From Acheta domesticus (Eukaryota > Arthropoda > Insecta > Orthoptera > Gryllidae): a stretch of 64,000 nucleotides of DNA. A program made the translations under genes and the position numbers. The notes under the pieces were generated by a model. It made no database searches. It saw only the letters and a list, made by a program, of their open reading frames with translations, and was not told the DNA's origin. Location of the stretch: assembly GCA_031308135.1 (NCBI GenBank), contig JAHLJT010008756.1, positions 79,128,130 through 79,192,129 of the forward strand, in the 5' to 3' direction. Within the stretch, counting starts at the first letter, position 1. Each line of letters starts with the position of its first letter. Positions 45,395 to 58,319 of this stretch are shown one piece after another.

Positions 45395-47839
45395 GTAATC
45401 AAGAATAAAAATACTGTGTTTGTATAATGTTTGAATATATTACAATACTAGTGTATAAACAACAAAGGCGACATACATTGCTGCCTTTACTTCAGTAACG
45501 CAGGCATTTTTTAGCGCCAAAGAATGAGGCAAACCTCAACGAGTAAACAGTGCCGCCAAACGATTTTCCATAAATTTTCGATCCACGCGCCTCCCACCGA
45601 GGTTCCTCGGGGCGCGTCACCCCCTTCCCCATTCCACCCCCACGTGCTCGCACCCCACCCTTTCTCCTCAAGCCGGAGGAAAACACGTTGCCCTTACTTG
45701 GAAATTAAATTTCACGGCGAAACCACCTTGTCGGGGCGCTAAACTTCGCCATTATCTGACAAACAAGGTTTTCTGCCGCCTGAACACCAAGTTGGTGGCC
45801 GCCTGCTAGACTCCCGCCGTCTACGTCCCCCATGCTGCTTTGGATGTTACCTTATTCTTCTTTCGTTCTTCTTCCTCTTTAATATCGTTCCAGTTTGGCT
45901 TTTATTCTAATTCTAGTCCCGAAGTTTGACGTTGTAAAACTGTTTTTAAACTGTCAAAAGCCATTATTTGATGGATTCCAAAACAAGTTTATGAAATTTG
46001 ATGCAGAACGAAGCTGCTGTGTCGTAATTGACTTGCATTTGGTTTAGTCACTTGTTTGTGTTACGTAAGTGATCTACCGGGTTTCAACTAGAAAGTCAGT
46101 GTTGAAGTTGTGTTGGCAGTACCTCCACTTTTATACTATTTTTATCTGTGATAATACTTAGACGTTTTTCCATCTCTTTTCTGCATATCTAATTCGGTTT
46201 TTGTTAACTTGATGAGTACAAGCTTTCAATTTGTATAAGATAGAAACACATTTCATGGCCTAGAAGGTAAAAACAATTCTTTGTACATTGTTCCTATAAA
46301 TTATTGAATTACTGGCTACAACACGATAATAAACCGTGTTTCTTTGTGGATATTCCAAGAAAATGAAATGAAAATGCTGGAACATTGTAAAATTTTGACC
46401 GTGAGTTTTTGTATTATTATCTTCCCTTTCTATCTGATCGTTGCAGCCGCCTCCTCTTTACGTATTCATTAATAAATGTTTACGTGTTTCAGGGCACGTC
46501 AAATGTTTTGTCTCGTTAATGTGGTGAATGTCCCGTTAGTTGGCGGAGTCCCAGGAGTTGGCGGTTATTCCTTGCACGTTTTTTGCGGAGATCCGGTACC
46601 GACATACCCGTCGGCTTGCTGGACATTTCCCTTTCTACGTATCTTCCTCCTGACACGACATAGCACCTTGTTTCCGTGATACCGTTCTAGTGGAACTACT
46701 TTCTCCGGGAAGTGATAAGGGAAACCCCTTAAATCATTCATTAGTGCAGCCAACCTAAGAATTTGACTTCAAGAAATTAAGTCCCTAAGGGGTAGAAAGA
46801 ATAATTCTAATTTAAGCTCTTGGTGGATTTATTTGCATCGATGACCTAATTCAAGAAAATACACGTTTCTTAATCGTGTACCGATATTCATGTCAATGGA
46901 TGAAAAGCATAACAACGTCCCACGATCACATTGACCTAAATATAATTAACAGGGCCTATAGGTATTATGTTCATGTTCTAAAACACGTATTCCCAACCTT
47001 TTTCTTTCATCGACCCCTTCCGGAAGGATGGTTTGTTTTGTCGGCCCTCTTACGTTTTTCTCTATAATACACTGCACACAGCATATTATGGACACAAACA
47101 ATGGCACGTAAATGACATAAAAAGAATTGCACAAAGCATGAAAACAAATATTTGGAGAAATATTAGATTTATGTTTTATTACTTTTTGTTTTATAATAAT
47201 TTAATTTTACAAATGTACGCACCTTTTCAGAAACAAAACCACAAATTCGTATTTGAGAAAAGTGGAATTCTCAATCATGTGAATGATGCAAAATTCCAAA
47301 ACAGAAGAAAATTTGTAATTTGTAATTGAATGAAAACGTAATCAATATCAAAAACAAACAATTATCAACTTCATTAATATTTTTGAAAGTAATGGGATCT
47401 TGATCTAGGTTGTATTGATGAGTCACCAATGGAATCTTGGCTTTCGATCTCCAAATCATCTTTTCATCAGAATTGATTCTCCTTAAAATGACACCATTCT
47501 GGGACCGAAACGGAGTCCTTTTGAAACTTATGTTCTAAAATGTCGATCGCGACTGGGACCAAATTTTTCTTTAATTCTGAATTTAGTTATAAATGTCTGT
47601 ATTTGTTCTAATTCTGTTACGTTTGCCACCGAGCGAACTGTAATAAATTTATCTGAACAAATAAAGTTTACAATCTATTTATATTAAAATAATTAGTAAA
47701 TATGATAAGATTGACGTTGACAATGACAAATTATGGTGGGAGAAGGTATCTCAAAGGTATATTTTACCGTCTTGTTTCTAGAACAAAACAAAAAGTGTCA
47801 ACATAGTTAGTTAGGGTAAGCTATTGGTTAGGAGTGGAA

Positions 47840-47864
47840 GTGTGTGTGTGTGTGTGTGTGTGTG

Positions 47865-47907
<43 letters not shown>
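47840..47907. repeat. Compound (GT)n(TA)n microsatellite
   Basis: GT repeats, a gcataca bridge, then TA repeats ending acacatatac. Confidence 0.95.
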
Positions 47908-47916
<9 letters not shown>

Positions 47917-48189
47917 TATTTACAGAGAGAGAGGTTATTAATGCGAGATAGGGATTATTAATGTTTTGTATATATTCAATAATTTATTGTCTAAGAATGG
48001 CTTTGAATAGTGGCCTAGAAGTCAATGTATTCTTTTCACTTGTTGCTTCTTCTTGGCTAGTGAGTGAGGTTTCCAGGTAAGACTTTTTTCAGATGTATTC
48101 CTAAATACTTCACACTTTCAATCTACAAAATTGGTTTATTATTAATATTTACGATGTTATAATTTGATGTTCAACACCAAACGAATTTT

Positions 48190-48510
48190 CTGTACACATC
48201 CGACACCGCACCGGTGCCATGTACTCGAAATCATGCAGGCACCGCTGCGTGCAGTCGTAACGATTGCAAGCTACTGGCGTTAGTAAACTTTCATACACCG
48301 ATCGAAAATTTCGCGCAGCTTCGGCGACGTACATCAGCAAGCAAGGACGGCGCCGCGGGCCAGACACGCGGCGGAGGCGGCGACAGCAGCAAGGCAACAG
48401 CGTCGCGATTGGTACACTCTCCCGCCCATGCCTCGCATACGCAACAAGCGAGCGCATGCATAACAATCCGCGCGACAGCACGTGAGGTGAAAGGTTATCG
48501 CAGTTCGTAA
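48190..48510. other. GC-rich island
   Basis: CpG-rich unique sequence with overlapping frames on both strands (for example 48149-48481 minus, 110 codons, Arg- and Cys-rich) and no known domain. It may be a promoter island; no exon can be shown. Confidence 0.3.
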
Positions 48511-48822
48511 CACGGAAGCATATACTGCCTCATCTCCTGCATAGTCGGTGATAGGGATGTTACATCCATGTAGATGTTTCCAAACATCAATGTTTTTACA
48601 CAAACATCAATGTTTTAAACATCGATATATAACACATCGATAAACTGATGTTTTTAACATCAATATTTTATGCTCGATGTTTTTGTTTTTGATGTTTGCT
48701 TGTAAATGAATAATTCTTATAATCCCAATATTGTAAAAGTTAAAATTTAAAATAATAACTGATGGTACCACTGTCAGTGTTCCCACAGGTTAACCTGTCA
48801 GTGTTCTGACAGGTTACCCTGA

Positions 48823-49075
48823 TCAGCGTGCTCGCTTTCCATGACACGACCCCGAGTTCAATTTCCGATCGGGGCAGATTTAGTGTGCGTTTTTCTTGCA
48901 ATGTACCAGTATCTGTTAATGTGTGACCATGAGAAAGTTCACTTCTGAGGTTGAGAAGACCAGAACATGAAGTAGTGATGTCTTTGTGTTAACCACATAT
49001 GGTCGCAAGGCCGGGACATCGCTGGTAGATCTTGGCCCCTTCAGAGGCTGTTGTGCCAATACACAGACAGACCAC
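48823..49075 (+). mobile_element. tRNA-derived SINE, copy B (nested)
   Basis: It aligns with copy A at 9770-10040 over about 250 bp, including gaggttgagaagaccagaa and tgttaaccacat. The B box is degraded (AGTTCAATTTC, 48855-48865). It lies inside the hAT-like element, so it inserted after that element arrived. Confidence 0.72.
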
Positions 49076-49489
49076 AGGAAGTATCCGTTCGAACCAATGA
49101 AACTTTTGGCTCTACCTTCATTGAGCAGACTATTTATCGACGGAAATGATACCGATGCCCTGATCTTTCCTATGCCTTTCTTCGTATTTTACACTTGAAG
49201 AGGTGCTCAACTCAACCTTGGTATTAATCGCGCAACATTTGTTGACCGATGACCTTGCTTCCCCTCTCTCTGGCACAATAAACAGTAGACGGCAAAAGCT
49301 CGCAGAGAGCACTGATGACAACTTTCCAAAACACATCTTCACTGGTGCGAAATAGAAACATTTTTTTCTGTTGAAGACGAGAACTTCTGTCCGTGATTTT
49401 TTCCAAAAAATATAAAGAAATGACCGAAGCCGGTGAAGATCCATCATAGGAGCCTCGAAGCCCTGTGTTCAATCTCGCGAACAATTACA

Positions 49490-49960
49490 AGGAAACTCGC
49501 CAGCAGGGTGCAGCCTCAAATTGTCTTTCCCCCGCGCGGCCAACATTCTTCGGCTGCCCCACCTTCAAAGTTTCTCACGGCTCTAGCAGGTTTATACAAA
49601 AACATAAGAAATGAAACACAGATGTTCAGGGAACAAAACGATTCTCGTCAAGCCCTCTTTGCCGCAAGCGCCGAAGCGCCGCGCACCCCGTATTGTACTG
49701 CAGCCGGGGAAGGGGCGTAGGCCATTTACCCACCGCCGCGCCGGCGCGCCGGACGCGCGGCCCTTAAGCCATTAGCCGTTTACCTACGCCTTCTCAGTCT
49801 TCGGCGGCCAGACATATTTACAAACATTCCAAATATCGCTACGTGCCTCCCGCACCAATACTCGCGTTAATATTCGCCGACTACGAGCGCATCTGCTAGG
49901 CAGCCGCGCCCGCGCCCGCGCCCGCGCCCCGCCTTTACCGCCCTTCCAACCAGCATCGCG
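49490..49960. other. CpG-rich interior of the hAT-like element
   Basis: It contains the GC-only palindromic run cgccggcgcgccgg (49737-49752) and a (CGCGCC)n run (49905-49930). No protein is recognisable. Confidence 0.4.
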
Positions 49961-50199
49961 GTTCCCGTGAGAAAATACCAAACCTCGCTAACGAGATGCA
50001 GCCATCGCGGGCACAGCCAGTGCCGCCCATAGTCACGTGACACACTTCAAAACATAACAACGAATAGCGAGCATCTCTTGTGGCACACTACGTCTCACTG
50101 TACATCATAGGCTAGCTGCAATTGTCACGTGACTCTCCCCCCCTCTGCTTTTGGAAACATACGCTTCAATAAATACGGCAACTTCGCTCCCACGCGCCA

Positions 50200-50570
50200 C
50201 TGTTATGTCGAACTATCAGTCAATTTCGCTGCTACTACGCAGGCACTTCAACGTCATTTTCTTCAATGTCATTGCTACTATGTGAAACTGCTATGTCAAA
50301 CTTCTAAGTCATTTCTACTCTGCTGCTACTACGCAGGCATTTCTAAGTCAAACTACTATACTGCTGCTACAATTACTGCTCTGTTCACTACTATGTGAAA
50401 CTACGCAGTCACACTTCTACGTCAAAACTCTACTACTGCGCAGTCACTCTTCAGTCAATCTCACTGCTACTATTACGCAGTCACTCTTCAGTCAATCTCA
50501 CTGCTACTTCTACGCAGTCACTCTACGTCAAACTACTATTACTGCTGCTACAACTACTACTCTACTCGTC
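50200..50570 (+). repeat. Degenerate 37-bp minisatellite
   Basis: Two near-identical 37-bp units (gcagtcactcttcagtcaat plus ctcactgctactNNtac) lie in tandem at about 50440-50513, with more divergent relatives on both sides built from the words ctgctactacgcag and aagtcaaactacta. The 162-codon frame starting at 50395 runs through it. Confidence 0.75.
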
Positions 50571-51518
50571 GGACAGCCTGCGAACGAGTCAGCTATCCTT
50601 GCTCTGCCTATCAAGGCTCCGGCAATCAATCGGCGCGGCCAGCAGGCCGCGATCAACAGTACGGGCCGCTCCAGCACGCGAGTACGCGCCCATGGTGACA
50701 TTCAGCCTACCAGCCGTAACATCCGCAGCCCATTTCAACGGACGGCACGCACACACTCAGCCGTCTGACCTGGGTTGGTGCTTGCTCTACTCTCATCAAA
50801 CTGTAAGTGTAAACTTCAAGAAAGAAGAAACCTTAATTACAAACATTCAATGGTCCTCCGGCTTACTACCTAACTACTTGTAAAACTAATCAATATTTCA
50901 AGAATTAAATTAATTTATACACAAGTGCATTGCTTTTCATTTGCCCGTAAGAAACAATCCCTTGAAACCTGATCTGATCATGTATGTAGTCGCTTCGCAG
51001 TACGGACCTCACACCGCGCTGCATCCACTACACCCTGAGAAAGTTAGAATGCAAATTATTGAGAAAATTGCAAAGACGACTGATTCTCCAGAGATTGGCA
51101 TTGCTTCATAAAATGTAGTGGCCGATTTCGTAACTAATACTCCCGCTCCACCTACATTTCTTCAATCCATCGGTCAAGAAAAGTTGCGCAAGTAATAGTA
51201 GGACTTCCTCCTTTCTTCTCGAACCCCTGCTTCGACGTGGTGAGGACTGACCCTTTCAGTTGACTCTGGGCGCTCAGACTTAGTTTTCTCCATTGTTCTA
51301 ATATTTTTTAATACTTTGTTTTAGTTAAATCTCAATTATAAATTAAAAACACGGCTGTTGTCAAATATAATTTGTTGCCAAGGAATTTAATTTGATAGAT
51401 TACTAAACTAGCTTTAAAACACTGATGTTGAAATTCATCGATGGTTTTGGCGAAGGTATTATTAAGTTAGATTTTTAAAATCGATGTTTTTAACGATGTC
51501 GCCCTCTCCAGTCGGTGA

Positions 51519-53469
51519 CGTGAAGTGTCTCATTCGTATGTTTCCAGCTCGAAGCTTATTGTATTATTTCCTGTTTTATATACAAAAACAAACTAAATCG
51601 GTGTTGATTTTTGAACACATTGAAAATATAATAATTAATAAGCAAAAAATATTTTGAATAACTTATCAACAATTAAAAACCGATTTGGAATTACTTATTT
51701 TTCTTCCATATTTCATTAATTTTGCCTTCTTAGAACATTTAAATGATTTAGGTAGACAGAATGATTCAAAAAATTTTATTCCACTACATTACATGTGTAC
51801 AAAATTATAGTCGATTTTATTAAAATTAAATACATGTGTAATAATTATCTCTCAAATAAAGAAAAAATATGTTCAACATATAGAAATTAGATGGCACTGA
51901 TTGCTGGCGGTGACCCTCCCGTATGCTTCGATTTACGAAGCCTGTGTTTTGATTTTCTGTTTTACAAGTAATCACCGTCTTTTCGCCCTTATGTTGTTTT
52001 GACGTGTAAACAAAGATGAGATTATATCGTACCTTTGCGCCGTAGCATTTTAGGTGCTTATTTGTTCCGGATGAGGCAATGCAATGTCCCTTTTAGACAA
52101 ATTGTGATAATAAAAATGCAAAGGTTCACGTACATTGTATTTACTAGTGGCATGCATGGTAATAATTCTGATGCATAAAACCAGACAAAATGGTTTTCCA
52201 AAAAGTAGAAGGTACACTGCTCAAGAACGACAAATAAAATACTCTCGTGTAACACTGCAATAACTTAAATATTTTAACATAACCAATCTTTGCAAATTCT
52301 GCAATAACATAGTAGAGTATATAGAGATTACAACAGTTATTTATATACAAGTAATATAAACAAATTCAGTCCCATAACCTAACTCGTAGATGGCAAGTAT
52401 TTAATGGCGGACGGCCTTTCCTTGTAGCACTGATATCTCATGACGTCAGTTGTTTCTTAAGCGGTGACGCCGTGACTACGAAAATAAAGTCTTTATGCAC
52501 AGTGTGCGAATAGGTCGGATAATAAATCGAAAAATTTCATTTTTGGATTTCTTATTTTCAATTTCCAATCTTTTTCAATTAAAATTGAATCTTATTATTT
52601 TTGGACTTTCCTCGAGTTTTTGGGAATATACGCAAATTATGGAGATTTCTCGCCTGACATAAGACTGATAGTTTTCTTTCAATTTCTGAGTGGATGCAAA
52701 GTTAGTAATAAAGATTATTGATTCATTTATTTTAAAATTTGAAGAAAAAATATTGCAAGAGAAATAATCAACAACTTTTTAACAGTAAAATATAATAGAG
52801 ACACTATTTGTTATCAATATAAATGTTTACGGTTGTGGGCGCTAAAGGCCGTGCACACAGTATTTTATTCCAAGCCCATTGTGTTATTTTTGAAACATAA
52901 GGACCTAATTACCGAATTTCCATCAGCGTGTTCGCTGCTTTTGAAATATTATATTGCATGTCTGAAGGGAAGTGGGTTGCATTGTGCATCGTGATGTTTC
53001 ATTTATGAAACGTAATTATAGTGACTTACATTTATTTTTCTTTGAAAACTAAAAATACTTTTTTCAACCCATTAAATATAATACAATTTTTTTGCAATAC
53101 GTAATGACATTTTTCATTGGGGAATTAAAAACTATACTTTTCATATGAATTATATATTTTTTAACAAAAATTATATTGTTGCCTCATAAATTTACTAATT
53201 ACTGTCTCGATATATTAGTTTGCAGTTTGGAAGAATAAAAGTTATTTTTAATATCTACTTTTTATTAAATAGCTATTAAATATATTCGCTTTGACATTAT
53301 GGTTCTGAACTGCGTTTGCCTGAAAACTTCATTTCAAATTACATAACAACGTAATTACAGGGTTCCATATTATAGATCACGCAAACGAATACTTCGATTT
53401 TTATAACGTGGCGCGTCAAGGCTGGTCTTCAAGATGGAATATATCACGGTATTTCGCATCTTTCTCGCT
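51519..53469. other. AT-rich, nothing supported
   Basis: A perfect CRE palindrome (tgacgtca) lies at 52441-52448, in isolation. No gene can be supported. Confidence 0.5.
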
Positions 53470-53790
53470 CGGGCCGCTAGATGTCGCATGACGCACAAAC
53501 TGGTCACGCACAGCGCACGATCTTTTCTTCCTCTTCCTTGTCTTATGCACACCCATTACTTGAATACACACACACACACACTTATATGCATTACACTGCC
53601 TCACATGTGGGGAGAGCGGTTGGATGCTTGGAGCTTGTCCCGGGAAGCGCGATGCCCCACTAAGGAAGATATCGTGAGGGAGACAGTCTTCATAATTCGA
53701 TGTGTAGATCGGCGCCGAATCTCACTGTCTAAAATGGAAGGAACCCCGCCATCTCTCGGTGTAAATCTAACAATTTTTATTTAAAAATTG
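53470..53790 (-). repeat. Dispersed family C copy, reverse
   Basis: Read on the minus strand it has agtggggcatcgcgcttccc, gggacaagctcc, ctccccacatgtgaggcagt, gtaatgca and taagacaaggaagaggaaga, in the family C order. A (CA)n run (53567-53580) sits at the variable tagtgt position. Confidence 0.68.
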
Positions 53791-54299
53791 TACAATAAAC
53801 GTCTGATGTGTTATAACCAAATATTGAGTGTATCCATGAAAGTAGTTAATTTTTATAGGAAGGGGGAGATCCCGTTCTTGGAATAGCCACAGTCATGTTG
53901 ACACCTACTCCAATCAAACATCGCACCTGGTGGGAACATACTTTTTCATCTTCATGGATTTAGGGCTAAGAATGATACTCTACATCTTGTTAACGGGCGG
54001 CTAACATTCCCTGTTCCTTTGGGGTAATATTTATTCATTATTTATTCTATTCGGAGACCTACCTTGAATGTGATCATACCAGTTCCTCTTTAATGCTTGA
54101 AGTTTGTCCATAAGTTTGAATATATTCACTAGTGGAAAACTTAGACATAGATATTGTTCTATGAGCAGGTTCGTTCACCGAATTGTCTTTTGATGTGTTG
54201 TGTTACATGTAATTTTTTTAATTCCTTCTCGCTTCTTTGTAGACATTGAACATCATCAACGGATTATATGGTTCAGACCATCTTAGGTCCCTCCAACAT
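53791..54299. other. Spacer between two reverse family C copies, nothing supported
   Basis: No frame, repeat or RNA motif that I can support. Confidence 0.45.
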
Positions 54300-54720
54300 G
54301 TCTGACCGGGTGATCCTAGTGTTTCAGTTCCGACGGTGGAAAGATTTTCGTAGCTAGGCGAGTTTAGTCGCTCTAGGGAGAAAAATTGTAACGGTCAGTT
54401 GCTTTGATCGGACGTTTGTCTGCGGTTTCTTCGTCTATCACCAGGCGAATGCTGGAGCAATACCCTAACAAATGGCCACGAACCGCGAGCAATCTTTTCT
54501 TCCTCTTCCATCTCCTTTCCTGACTCCTCACTTACACGCACTTACATTTACATACACTAAGCTACCTCACATGTCGGGAGTCTAGTCAGAAGTAAAACGC
54601 TTTTCCCTACTAGGACGGTGTCCTGCTGGTGGGTATACTGAAATGACGAAAACCCCGCAAGTCGGTGTGTATGTCGCCCCCGTAACTCATCATCCAGAAA
54701 GGAAGAACTCTGCCACTTAC
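54300..54720 (-). repeat. Dispersed family C copy, reverse, near full length
   Basis: It includes the 3' section (54300-54470, matching the reverse of 56750-56940: ctgaccgggtgNtcctag, gattttcg-tagctagg, cgaatgct-gag) and the 5' section (54478-54720, with ctacctcacatgtcgggag and cttttcttcctcttccat). It supports the family's full structure. Confidence 0.7.
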
Positions 54721-55859
54721 CGAGACAAAACATGCTCTACACTTTCGGGACTAGTGACCATAGTAGATAACACGCCCGTAAACAATAAATAATCAAACAA
54801 TCAAACACAGGATGTTTAAAAGTTGTGACTAGAAACGTAACTTCCCGCGGGAAGAGGCGACTTCCACGCTCTCGCCTCATCCCGCGCACACGTGACGGCG
54901 CGCGCGGAGGTGGGCGTGGCGGCGGGGGCTGGCGCGGACAGCGAGCTGGCCTCGTGCGTCGTCAGCGCAGCCGCGGCGGCCTCGCACAAACAGGCTCGTT
55001 TGCTGACGCGCGCTGCCCCAGCGGCGGGCGCGAGGGTGGGTGATTTGCCCGTCGGTGCAGGATGGAAAGGGCTGGAATTACGAAGGCGGGGGACGGGAAG
55101 GGGACGGGAGGCACAACTGATTAGTTTGAGACTAAGGGACATGAGGGTGAGAAAGGATATACATAGAACGGGTTTGTAAAGGATGGTCGGAGTTGGTGGG
55201 AATGATTGGAACACAACCGAATTGGCAAGGCTGAATGAATCATTGTAAATTACAAAATGTCCATGCAGAAACGACGGCAGAATGAAACGTGAGGACTGAA
55301 AGTAGGGGAATTGAGAAATATAAATGATAGTAGAGAAATATAGGGGACGAGAAAGAAGAACAGAATAGTCAAAAAGGAGCCAGCTAAACACGTGAGCCAA
55401 ATATTCAATTAATTGAGGTAGTGATAGAGAAAAATAGAAGAAATAACTTAATTGTTCAAAACATGAGAAATAGGACAGAGGGAGTCAACGTTACATGTGG
55501 TGGGTCACATTGGAAGCGATGGAATAGACAAATATCGATTTATGTGGAGCTGATCTTTGGAGTGTAATAGATTCGTAATAATCAAACAATTCAAGGGAGA
55601 ATAAAGAATAACGAAGATAAACGGAGTAATAGCCCGAGATACTCATAGTGGAGCCAGCTGGGCAACAAAAAACTAAATGAAGACGTGGGTTGAGAAGAGA
55701 CACAGAATTGAAAGAGATGTGATGGAAGACAAAGCAGCAAAGAGGCAGGGAAAGAGTAGTCAGATGGCCGAGGCGGGGAGTCTACAAGAGTGATTCTTAG
55801 GGGAAGAGCAAGAGAATTTTGACTACTTAAGAAGAAAGAGGATAGACTGATTCATTGTT
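54721..55859. other. GC-rich patch then purine-rich sequence
   Basis: 54855-55110 is CpG-rich. Its part 54985-55110 (ttgctgacgcgcgctgcccc, gcgagggtgggtNatttgc, gcaggatggaaagggc) matches 56600-56720 inside a family C copy. From 55110 to 55850 the plus strand is G/A-rich. The 194-codon minus-strand frame 54816-55400 is compositional. Confidence 0.5.
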
Positions 55860-56165
55860 TGATTATTGGGTGTATCCAGACGTGTCAACTACTATGGTCA
55901 TTATTTCTATAAGTGTAGTGCATCTTATATGCCGGAAGGTGACGGTGAAACGGAAGACTCACTGGAAAGTACGATTCAGTGCCGCTCTATATTTCGGCTT
56001 GCCGGGTTTCCTCCCTCCTGTTAGCTCCGTTCAGCGGGGCACACCCCTAGCCGGGAAAAGCTTTAATCGTCTGACTGGTCCCGATAAGTGTGTTGGGGTA
56101 ATGCATTTAACATTGTGGTAGGAGAAAGGAGAGGCAAACATGAGGAAGGAAGGAATGTTCTAGGT
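55860..56165 (+). repeat. Dispersed family C copy
   Basis: It has gacgtgtcaactactatggt, cattatttctataagtgtag, tgcat, cggcttgccgggtttcctcc, ggggcacacccctagccggg and actggtcccgataagtgtg. The 3' part is missing. Confidence 0.65.
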
Positions 56166-56304
56166 GCGTGGTCCGTTTATGAAGGCAATCCCGTTTATTA
56201 AGACCTGTCAGGAAAAGGAAGAGCATTGAGGAAAGGAGCAGGGAGATCGATATTATTAGGCCAAAAAAAGGGGTGAAGGAGAAAGCGGTCAATCGATTGA
56301 TTAG

Positions 56305-56975
56305 GTTTTCCGGATGTGTCAACTGCTAAGGTCATTACTTCCGTGAGTTTAGTGCAGGTTTTTTTTTCATCGCGGAAGGTGGTGATCTTCTCCCGCTAGA
56401 TGGCGAGTTTCAATGCCCACCTACAGGTCAGCTTATGTTTTTTTTCTCTGACCAGGTATCTCCCAACAGCGGAGCATCACCCTAGCCGGGGCATTTTGTA
56501 AGTTCCCGACCGGTCTCCCGACATGGATGGTAGTGTAGAGCATGTACGTGTGTGTTATGCAAGGGGTGAGAATAAGACAAGAATTCCTTGTACAAACAGT
56601 CTCGGTTGCTGACGCGCGCAGTCCCAACGGCCGTAGCGGCGGTCGCGAGGGTGGGTAATTTGCTAGTCGTTGCAGGATGGAAAGGGCGGAATTACGATGG
56701 CAGGGGAGGGGAAGGGAGAGGGAAAGATCCGGCTATTAGGGATTCGCTGTCCGGTTTTTAGGGTTCCACTCTAGTATTCGTCTGGTGTTGATCGGAGTAA
56801 CCACGGAGAACTACCGATAAGAGCAACCAGGTGCTAGAATTCTCCTCTAGACAGCGATTGAATTTCACCCAGGTACCTAGCTACTGTCGAAAATCCTGTC
56901 CCCGTCGAGTCTCAATTCCTAGGACCACCCGGTCAGAAGTATAATATCGTCATTATTTGATGCCCAGAACCACCT
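56305..56975 (+). repeat. Dispersed family C copy, longest uninterrupted
   Basis: It carries all family blocks: gatgtgtcaactgctaaggt, ggtggtgatcttctcccgc, tagatggcgag, ctctgaccaggtatctccca, ccggtctcccgacatggatg, agaataagacaag, then the GC segment shared with 54985-55110. It ends with ggtgctagaattctcctcta, gacagcgattgaattt, gtcgaaaatcctgtcc and gatgcccagaaccacctag. It is the empty-site reference for the solo LTR at 20798. Confidence 0.72.
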
Positions 56976-58319
56976 AGCCCGGTGTGTGTGGCAAAAGTGA
57001 AGAGGTGCAGTGGATTCCACTTAAGAGGAACAGAGTGAAGCGAGGTTATGTAAAGAGAAGAAGATACGTACGTGAGATAGTGGGAAGAGGATGAGAGGGA
57101 GATGGGAACTGGCAAAGATAGGGTAGAGGAAATACTGAGGGCAGAGAACAACGGAGAGGCAAGGAAAATGCGGAGAAGAGTAGTGTGACGGCGAAGAGCG
57201 GCGAAGTTTGAAGGTAAAGCGAAGCAGAAGATGAATCAGAGAGGGGAGAAGGTGAATTACAGAGAAGATCTGATGGGCATAGATTGGTGCAAAAACCCGC
57301 AGAGGATATCGATTCAATTCTATGATGCCTTATTTTATGTGGCGGGACTCAGGCCATGAGGCCTGCTCTTCTATCTGACCACGCAAATTTCGCTAAGCTC
57401 TTTTTACCATCTAGCGGATAAATGAGCAATGAAACAGACATGTTTGAATTTATCTCAGAGACATGTTTTAGGCTAGATGATTTTAATATGCCTCAAATCT
57501 ACAACATGAGACAGACGACTTTACTTCCCATCCGAAGGAAGGCGTGCGAAGGATTTTTTGCCCTTTAAATCCACATCTTCGGTCGGTTTTCTACCCGGTA
57601 CCACGGCCCAAAACGCAGAAGGTTATATCACGGAAGCCTACAGGCATAGAGAACGGGGAGAGGCAGGTACCAAAGACGTGCGAAGCGGGTCAGAGGTACG
57701 CAGAATGAAGCAAAGCGTTGCAGGAGGGTTGGCCGTACTACACGAGTGCAATGTGCAAGCTCTGGACGCAGCCACACGGTGTGGGGGGTGGGGAGGCAGC
57801 AACTGACTCCTCGCCGCCCCGCCCGCTCGCCAGATTTGATGGCGGGCCGGGTCGGGCCGAGGGTCAACAAGGTAGCGAGCCGGCAAGCACGCGCCGCTGA
57901 GTAGATTATTGTCAATTCAAACAACACGGCCAGTCCGCCAGCAACCGCGCCCGCTTCCCCGCCGCCGCCCGAACAGGCCAACGGTCTATTCGAGACGGTG
58001 CGCAGTGTTGCCAGATTGGCGCGATTTGACACCAATTTGAAGAGGTTGTATACTGCTTGTAGAGAAGAAAATCGCAAAAGAAAATCTTGGTGGGAACGTG
58101 CGGGGATATCCTAAGCTATCGGAACTAATGGTACTACAACATTACTTTCTCGTATTATTTGTAATTGTTACGTAATAATATAAAACTAGTTGAACACCCA
58201 AAATTGTCTCCAATCTGTAAAATATTTGTCAGAGCTGGGGTGCAATCCTAGGTACTTTGTTTGCATAGGCGATTGTTTAACACGTTCGACTTACTTCTCT
58301 GAAGCCAAAGTACTGGCAT
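56976..58319. other. Purine-rich then GC-rich island, no gene
   Basis: 56980-57310 is G/A-rich. 57580-58010 is a GC-rich island with frames on both strands (for example 57628-58077 minus, 149 codons) and no known domain. A promoter island is possible. Confidence 0.35.

Larger units (their letters stand above)
44812..48189. other. AT-rich with microsatellites
   Basis: It holds an (AAT)n tract (about 45345-45394) and a compound (GT)n(TA)n (47840-47907). No gene can be supported; short frames near 46476 and 47033 have no domain. Confidence 0.5.
48552..51510. mobile_element. hAT-like non-autonomous element, 2.96 kb
   Basis: The 8-bp word GTCGGTGA lies directly outside both ends (48544-48551 and 51511-51518), the target-duplication length of hAT transposons. 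The left end starts TAGGGATGTTACATC, like the TAGGGATG termini known from Ac-type hATs; the right end, reverse-complemented, starts TGGAGAGGGCGACATC. Both subterminal regions carry several acatcgatgtttt or acatcaatgtttt words, typical transposase-binding clusters. No hAT transposase (BED finger, RW or C-terminal dimer domain) is present. The interior holds a SINE, CpG-rich sequence and a minisatellite, so the element has been filled by later insertions. Confidence 0.72.

Noticed and set aside
54816..55400. 194-codon minus-strand frame
   Set aside because: It spans a CpG-rich patch and a pyrimidine-rich stretch with no domain; frames also open on the plus strand.
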